A stretch of DNA of 64,000 nucleotides, from NCBI GenBank assembly GCA_922989275.2, contig OV277868.1, forward strand, positions 21,510,291-21,574,290, in the 5' to 3' direction. Source of the stretch: Gari tellinella (Eukaryota; Mollusca; Bivalvia; Cardiida; Psammobiidae). This document shows, piece after piece, positions 46,201 through 55,200 of the stretch (position 1 is the stretch's first letter; every line of letters starts with the position of its first letter). The notes beneath the pieces are model-generated. The model saw only the letters and a program-made list of their open reading frames with translations, had not been told where the DNA came from and ran no database searches. Position numbers and translations under genes: made by a program.

Positions 46201-49200
46201 ATGTCAAACAGCTTTCATCCTGATCACAATATTTACATAGTCAATTAGAGACTAGTATTTAGTTGAACGAGTACATATATGTTATGAATTATTTCTACAG
46301 TGGAGAAACTCTTATTCTTTCCAGTCTATGCTTACGCGTGCGGAAACGGAATCCAAACTAAACGATAAACGATAAACAAATGTGCATGCTCCTTGACGAA
46401 TATTTCTGTGTTCTGAAATAACATATTTTGTTCTATATTCACGCAGAAATACCGTTAAAATTCCTTATGAGCATAAAAGAACAGAGGGCATGGTTCATGC
46501 AGTTTTCTAATTGTGTCGCGTCACGACTCATTTTGTTCAGGCCCGAAGGAATCATTAATATGAGAGTGAATAATTAAAAGTAACTAGTTGGTGATTGTTC
46601 TTTATATATAGCGTCCTCTCTCTACAACGACACCAAACGGGACACACACTTTTTTGTGCGTTGTTAGGAGACAGTCGTTATAGGGAGAGAAATTTGCCAA
46701 CAGCCTTAATCCAAATCAGACGCGGCGTCTGGTCTGGATTCAAGATGTTTGTCGATCGTCATTAAGTTGTTTTTTTTTCTATCAAAATGGCAAGTATGTC
46801 ACATTGAGAAAAACAGGAGACGGAAATTGTAATTGTTCTGTTTATGAACTTGCGACAAAGGTCGTTGTTAGGAGGGCGTCGTTGCTGGGGCCGATGTAGG
46901 CAGGGAACACTGTACAACCATTTACTGACTAAATATATCCCCTTTGAAAGTCAGTGAAACATCAATAATTGATATAGAGTGTCTAAGAGGAATTCTTTTT
47001 AAGCCATAAACTACAATTATCTGGGACGCATTGACTTGTTTACGAATCGTTTGGATTCTTATCTGACGCCAAGCTACTAGTATCTGATAAAGATCCAATT
47101 TGTTTGAATGTACAATATAGAATACGTGTAACTTTCCCAATAATCGCGTTTACGCAAATGTTTGGCAGTTTAATTTGGTATGAGTAGCAAACAGTTTGGT
47201 GCCTGGTCAGAGGCAACGGTAATAATTACCAGTTTTGGGTAAACACGTTTATTAGGTAAACATAATTTTTTTCCAGTGTATTGAGCATTATCGGAATTTC
47301 TACATGATAAGTATTGTGCATATCACATCCAATCGCCATCCAAGTCTCCGAGCTTTGTCCGCAGGTTATACAGTGACACCCCTATACACCAGACGTGTGT
47401 GGGGACAACATAAATGTCCGATTAAGAGGAGTTTCCGGTTTAGAAGGGTTTTAACCCATAGCTTGTTTATAGTATGGAACATAGCTTATCTCTTAAAGCA
47501 GGTTGAAAGTAAAGCAGAATGCGCATGAAGGGGCATTCTGCTTTACTTTCAATCTACTTTAAGGTATTATCTAATAAAATATAATATTATAAACTATTTC
47601 TGATTATACATATTCATGAATGTATTTTCTTCAGTGTAGGAATAAATTTAAGGCATAACAGGCATAATTATGATGTAATGGGTTAAAATAAAGATGGGTT
47701 GGAAACGGGACCAAAGTTTATGTCCGTTTTAGAGAGAACTCCGGTATTTACAGGTTCCGGTTTAGAGGGGTTTCACTGCACACTTTTTGAAGTGAGTCTT
47801 GGATCCTTCTCCCTTATTTGATTGGTCAGATGTTAAATTATATTCTTTAGTTTCCATTTATAATGAGGTGTTACTAATTCTAGGATCTTAAATCACAACT
47901 ACAATGTACATGTACCAGGGCAGTGTCGGTTTAAAAATGATTTATTTTTCCGTTCCCTATACAGTTAAACATCTCTATTACGACCACCAACTTGTATTAA
48001 ATATTAGGTACTTTGACAGATTAATGCTTAAAGCAAGATGACAGTGATACAGGAGCTTTCTGCTTAACTGCAACATTGACCGTGCTTTAAGCGTTTACCT
48101 ATATTTTATGGAACAAATGAGCATGCGTTTCAGTGGTCGTAATAGAGATGTCAAAACTGTTTGCACATGCGCTTTATGACGTCATTCAATTGTCTTTCAT
48201 TGCAGTAACATGTGCTACAGGATGGACACAACTCCACTCGTCATGTTATCTGTATGTCTCGGAAACAAACAATTGGGACGACGCAAAGGTATCAAATTTG
48301 ACCCGATTATGGATGGATATTGTAAAGAATTCTCTTTCTATGAAAGCACATAGTGCAAATCCTAATATTTACATTCACCCTGCATAGTCCTTATATAACA
48401 CCATTCAAAATAGAGACTCGCATTTCTCGATAAATTTTAATTTCTAATTAGTTTCTAGCTGGTTAGTTTAGGGGCGGAGCTTTACTGGTCACTTTGAAAT
48501 CGACACATAAACATTAACACTCCACCGACTGAAACGTCAGCGATAAAATGACGCCTTATTTCAGTATATATGTGGAAGGTGTTTTTTGAAATGCACAAAC
48601 AAAATAAATCTTAAAACATTGCTCTAGTAGTATAAATAAATATCAAACACATAATTGTTTTATTTTATTGTTTATGCTTACCTTCGGGTTAAATATACAT
48701 GTACATGTATATCGTCCGTCTGCAATACACAATGGCTTAGTTCGACGACGATTTGCTAACGGCAATTGATTTCGAAGCAATTGATATGGTCCGTTCGTCA
48801 AAACACAAAACGAAAATTGAATTACAAGGTCTTAATCAGCCACAAGCATTAAATTAGTTAAACAATCATGCCGTTTACTTTCATACAGCACGCTTAATAT
48901 AGGTTGACTCCGCCCAGATCAGTTGACAATGAAATATAAATATAACAAACAAATAACGTTCCACCAGTGTTCATGAGCTAATGAAACGCAGAGCTTTCAC
49001 TAGCAAAGACAAACGTGAATCCCTTCGGGATTCACGAACTTTGCTAGTAAAAGCTCTGCGTTGCATAACTTCATGAACACCGGAAGTCCGTCATTCATTT
49101 CTTAAATGATACACTGAAATTCACGGCGTCTGATCTGCTGCTACACTGTTCGATATGGTCAACGTTTGAACATGATATGCATTTATGTGTTAGTCAGTAT

Positions 49201-52200
49201 TTCGATTACAGAAAACAATGTTAAACCATTATGTTCAAACTCATGTACCGTCGCAATATGTAAACTAAGAGTTTCATCAATAATTTATACATGTACAAAT
49301 ACAGTAGAGGAGACGTCATTATTTCCCAATAAACACGTAATACATGTACAGTGGAGAATGTGTTATTCTTTCCCAATAAACGCGTTTACGCTAAAACTAT
49401 TATTTACAGTGCAAACAGTTTGGAACCAGATCAGACGCCGGGTAATCCGGCGTCTGATCAGGCTTCAAACTGTTTGCCACAAAGATAAACAAGAATTATC
49501 AGAATTGTCAAAAAATTGTTCTTTTCTACGTTTTAGTGCTTTGCGTTTGCGTACGTTTGCGTTTAAACGGGAAAGAATAACAGATTCTCCACTGTACAAA
49601 TACAGTTGAGGAGATGTCATTATTTCCCAATAAACACGTAATACATGTATATATCAAAACGCTAAACGTTATCATTTCCGTTTGTTACGAGCAGGAAACA
49701 AAAGGAAGACAAAGCCAGCAATATGTATACAATCTATGTCAACTTGAATGACAAGTTGAAGAAACATGTTTAAAGTCCTAAAATAATCAAATTCCTGTCT
49801 TTGTTAACCCAAACACTGCCTTATCCCGAGCACAACTTGTTTTTGCAAATATTTTGGATCCTGATCAAACGCCGCGTTACGCGGCGTCAGAATCAAGACC
49901 CAAGCTGTTTGACACTTAATTTTATATTTCTTAAGTCAAAATACCTAAACCTTAAATTTGAGAAATAAAAGCAGACGACAAATGTAAGAAGCTGATGGCG
50001 TCATGGCAGTGAAGGGGTTTATTTACAACCGTGATTCTATCAGTCAGTTTCCAAATTTCTAGTTCACCGATGACTTCCAAACTACCCAAAATAAAAGCAG
50101 TACATTTTGAGCTCTACATGTATATACACATGTATACACACTGTTACTAAATCTAGGAAGATATTGAAAACTCTTAGAATTTCTTGAAGATCATGCGCTC
50201 ACCTGTTTACCATAACGTTCTAAAATAAAGATGCAGGGATTTCTGTCAAAATGTTGCATATGACTCGTAAATCTAGTTCCAATATACATTGTGACTACAT
50301 GTCTACCAGTGAATATAAAACACTCTAGATACATATTTCCATACCATTGTTATTTTATTTAATGTTCCTGGACCATCTGGACGATTCTAAAAACTTCTTA
50401 ATTTGCTAAACGATAGAATAATTACTTTTTTCAAGCATTTAAATACTGAGTAGACATCAAATTCTTCTCCACTGTAACTACAGTATAAAATTACAGACAG
50501 AGTGTGGAAGACTGCAACAAGATGGACACCTGGCAAACGTACTCTCTCGGGAAATCAACGATATGTTATCAACTTTAGCTTCAACAGGTAATGTGGAAAA
50601 TGTATCATATTTCCTCGTTTGAAATGACATGGGGCATTTGTTTAGTCCAAGTTAAAAACAGACCTACACAGATTATGAACAGATTTCTTTTAAGTTTATA
50701 ATTGAATTACTGTTGCGAACAATACGTTCTGCGAACTGTTTTATTCGAAATACTTTGCTGACTTGCCACATCGACTCATGGAATTAATTCATAATGTTTG
50801 CCAAAATAAGTATGGTATGATATGAAGGCCTATGATTGGAATTTAATGTTGACATAATTTGCGGCCCAACACTTCTGCTGGATAAATAGTACGCCACCAA
50901 AAATGTCATTTATTTGGTCAAGTTAATGTCACACGAAATGGCCAGGTAATTTCTACGAAAATACCATACTGACCTGCGGACAGATTGTAGAGCTTTCCCT
51001 AACCCTAAGTTCCTGACCCTAGGTTTTGGTGGCGGACTAATTGTAAACCCTAGCCCTTCTGCTTATATTAGACAAACTATTTGATATCTGCTTGAATATG
51101 TAAAATAAATTGGGCAACAAAATTGATCATTAAACTTACCCCTTCCCCTATCCCCATCATAATTAAGTATTCAACATGCAGTGAACTTGATTTCCCGGAT
51201 ACGTTTGAATTTATATCGCATATAGAGCCTGCTTTTTGCCCTTTGACCATTCCGTAACTGATAGTCGTTACATGTAGCGATTTGAACATTCTAAAACTTT
51301 AAACATTTAAAAGGGATGAGTTTTGTCTACATCCAGTTAGAGATAGGGATAGCTGTATTTTTTGTGCGTAATTTACAGTAGAGGATACATACTCGTGTTG
51401 ATAAACATGCACCTATGCGGACGAAGACTATAGTTTTGAGGCCTTCTTGCGAGTGGTACACTGAGGAACTGCACACGGCAAAATACTAAAAACGAAAGCT
51501 AGAACGCAAATGGCAAACATCCAAGCTAACAGATGACCATGGCATTTACAGACATCAGTGTGCCATTGTGAATAAATTATTGAAACATGCTAGAGTTGAA
51601 TACTATTCAGACAAAATTGAGTCATGTGGTCAAGATCAGAAGAACCTGTTCAAAATTACTAAAAATCTGTTGGGCAACACGAATGAAGTTGTTCTACCTT
51701 CGAGCAAGCCCTCGAATGAATTAGCTCAAGAATTTAGCGACTTCTTCGTTAATAGAATTAAAGACATAAGAACTGAAATGACTACACAGACGCAACCAGT
51801 TTTGAATTCATTGTGTACTGAGTCAGATTTACCTTCAACGGTGAACTGTTTGGACCATTTTATTCCTGTTACACAGGATGAAGTTAAACGGATCATACAG
51901 AGATCTCCAAATAAATCCTGTGAACTGGATCCAATATTGACGTGGCTTTTGAAACTGTGTCTGGATGAACTACTTCCAATTTTAACAGGAATAATTAGTA
52001 CTTCGCTAGAATCTGCACAAGTTCCAGCGTCTTTCAAAAGTGAACGTATCAGACCTCTTCTGAAAAAGCCAGGCCTTGATCAAAACATTTTAAAGAATTA
52101 TAGACCAGTGTCCAACCTACCTTCTCGAGAAGGTAGTTGACACGCGCTTAGAGCAACATTTAACATTAAACAATCTTTATGAAGAACATCAATCTGCATA

Positions 52201-55200
52201 CCTTAAGTTTCACTCGACAGAAACCGCACTTCTGAAAGTACAGAATGACATCCTCCGGTCGTTAGACCAGGGCAATGTAACAGTATTGGTTCTACTTGAC
52301 CTATCAGCAGCATTTGACACAATTGACCACAATATCCTTCTGTCTCGCCTGGAACATCACTTTGGAGTTACAGGAAATCCGCTAAAATGGATGAACTCAT
52401 ACCTAAATGACCGTCACCAAACCGTGTGTATCAATGGTCACCTTTCAGAATCTGTGCTAATGCAATACAGTGTGACACATGGGTCTGTTCTAGGTCCCAA
52501 AAGTTACACGATGTACACAAAGCCGGTTGGTGCTATATGTCGTAGCCATGGACTGAATCACCATTTCTATGTAGATGACTCCCAACTGTACATTTCGTTC
52601 AGACCAACTGATGGTTTGACAGTAAGAGATGCCTTGAATCGTATCGAAGGTTGTCTCAAACAAATTGTGTCATTGATGCACGAAATCATGCTTAAACTCA
52701 ATGCTGACAAAATCGAAGTCATACTGTTGTCCACAAACAACATTCATAAATACACTTCTGATATATCTATAAATGTTGGGGTGCAAACATAAGACCATCA
52801 AACTGTGTTAGAAATCTGGGTGCCTGGTTAGACTAAAAAATGACCATGGAGCAACATATTAACTCAATCTGCAGGTCTTGTTATATGCAACTTAGACAGA
52901 TAGGTCACATAAGAAAGTTCTTAACCTCTGATGCCACAAAGTCACTCGTGCACTCTTTAGTAACATCACGTCTGGATTACTGTAATTCTCTTCTACATGG
53001 CGTTCCAAAGACAATCTTTGCAAACTACAAAACGTTCAAAACACAGCTGCTCGACTTAGTAGTAAGACTGCTCGCCATAGCCATATCACTCCTATCTTAA
53101 AGGAGCTGCATTGGCTACCTGTTCAATTTAGAGTTCAGTTTAAGATACTTGTGCTGACATATAAAGCTTTGCATGGTCAACGCCCTGTATATAGCAGACG
53201 TCTTGTACACGTATACATGCCAACAAGAAGCCTGTGATCTCAGAACAATGCCATTAGACTCATTGTGCCAAGAAGTAACAAAGTCATGTCAGGAGACAGG
53301 AGCTTTCCAGTTGCTGCTCCCAGACTCTTGAATGCTTTGCCTGAAGGTATCAGAGACTCTGAATCACTAGAAACTTTTATAAGGTCATTAAAAACACACT
53401 TCTGTGTGCAAATACATGGACAATAAATGTCATATTGACTGTGCATAATTATGTAGAAATATATTTTATTCCTGACTAGACAGAATTATATTTGTTTTAT
53501 ATAACTGCCAATATGCCATCTTTATCTGTAGTTATGCCTGTTGTAATGATTTATTTATTTATTTAATTTTTTATAACGCAATAATTATGCTTTAAACTGT
53601 AGGTAATCTTATGAAATGTTTATTTTAATTGTTACTCTCATTTCATGTTTTATTTGTGTTTTTATAATTGTAAAGCACTTTTGAACGTATGATTATGTAT
53701 GAAAAAAGTGCTATATAAATATGGTATATAATAATAATAATTATTATTATTCTTTCCCGTTTAAACGCAAACGCAATGCGCTAAACTGTGGAAATTTTAA
53801 CTATATCTAAATCTGAGTAGCAAACAGGTTGGAGCCTGATCAGACGCTTCTGATCTAGCTCCAACCTGTTTGCAATTGAAATAATAGTTTTAGTAACTAA
53901 TCTGCTCTAAACATAACTCGGACAGTTAAAAAAAATCGGACAATATAATTTCTTCAAATACTGCTTCAATACTACAAGCTTGTATATGTACTATCAGCAG
54001 CGTGAGCTACTCGTAACAACCTTAAAGATTTTGTTTGATTTCTTAGATTCTATTGCTGCAATTTAATGCTAATGACAAGATAACTCGTCCAGTACAGAGG
54101 AGAGAACATTATTCTTTCCCGTTTAAACGCAAACGAAACGCAAACACAAAACACTTAAATGTAGAAAATAACAACTTTTTGACAATTCTGACTATTGATA
54201 TTAAGCTGAATGGCAAACAGTTTGGAGCCAGATCAGGCGCCGGATTACCCGGCGTCTGATCTGGCTCCAATATGTTTGTACTGGAAATATATAATTATTT
54301 AAGCGTAAACGCGTTTATTGGGAAAAAATAACGTTTTCTCACTGTACACGCACTTCCACTGCCAAACTTGTGTTTACCCAGATCTATTGCCACATATAGA
54401 CTTTCCTACCTGGGTGTGGTTCTTGGGTTTAATTGTCGAAGGGAATGTGTGCGTTTATTTGGCAGAGATTTTCTCCTCTGCTTAGAACTAAAAAGAAGAC
54501 AGGTCGGTGTTTTAAATCCCGTGCGTTGTTTTCTCCCAAACATCTCTCGTTAGTCATCGGCACTATATGACCTATTCCGTTTCTAAATGCCGTAAAACCC
54601 AATTCATCCATCTAGACCATATAACTACTACTTGTATGAAAACCCGGTGTTAACGCGTTAGTTATCAAATTAGTTTAGAGAACTTTACCCCTTCACCGCT
54701 TTATTGTCGTCTGCTTCAGTATTGTTGTCTGCAAAACACATTTCAAATTTAGATTTAAAGTTGTTTGACTAATTAATATCGATACGAGTGTCAAACGGTT
54801 TGGATCCTGATCAGACACCGCGTAACGTGGCGTCTAATCAGGACCAACGCTTTAAGGCGTTATTGAGAGTGAAAGGGCTAGGAAATTGATATTTTTGCAT
54901 TTTGCAACAAATTGTTAAAACAACCCTTTACTGCCTTATATTTATTATTTGCAAACAGCTTTGCTCCGAATCAACCGCGACGTCTGATGAAGATATAAAC
55001 TGCTTGACAATCATTTCAATATTTTTGTAGTCAATATACCTTATGTTTAAATTTGAGAAATAAAATCAGACGACACTTATTTAAAATTGATCACGTCATG
55101 GCAGTGAAGGGATTGATAGGATAAGACTTCTCTTGTACAAGCACTAAATAACTACAGTGGAGAATCTGTTATTCTTTCCCGTTAAAACGCAAACGTACGC

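Noticed and set aside
51726..52037. 103-codon minus-strand frame
   Set aside because: Antisense shadow of the LINE reverse transcriptase region.
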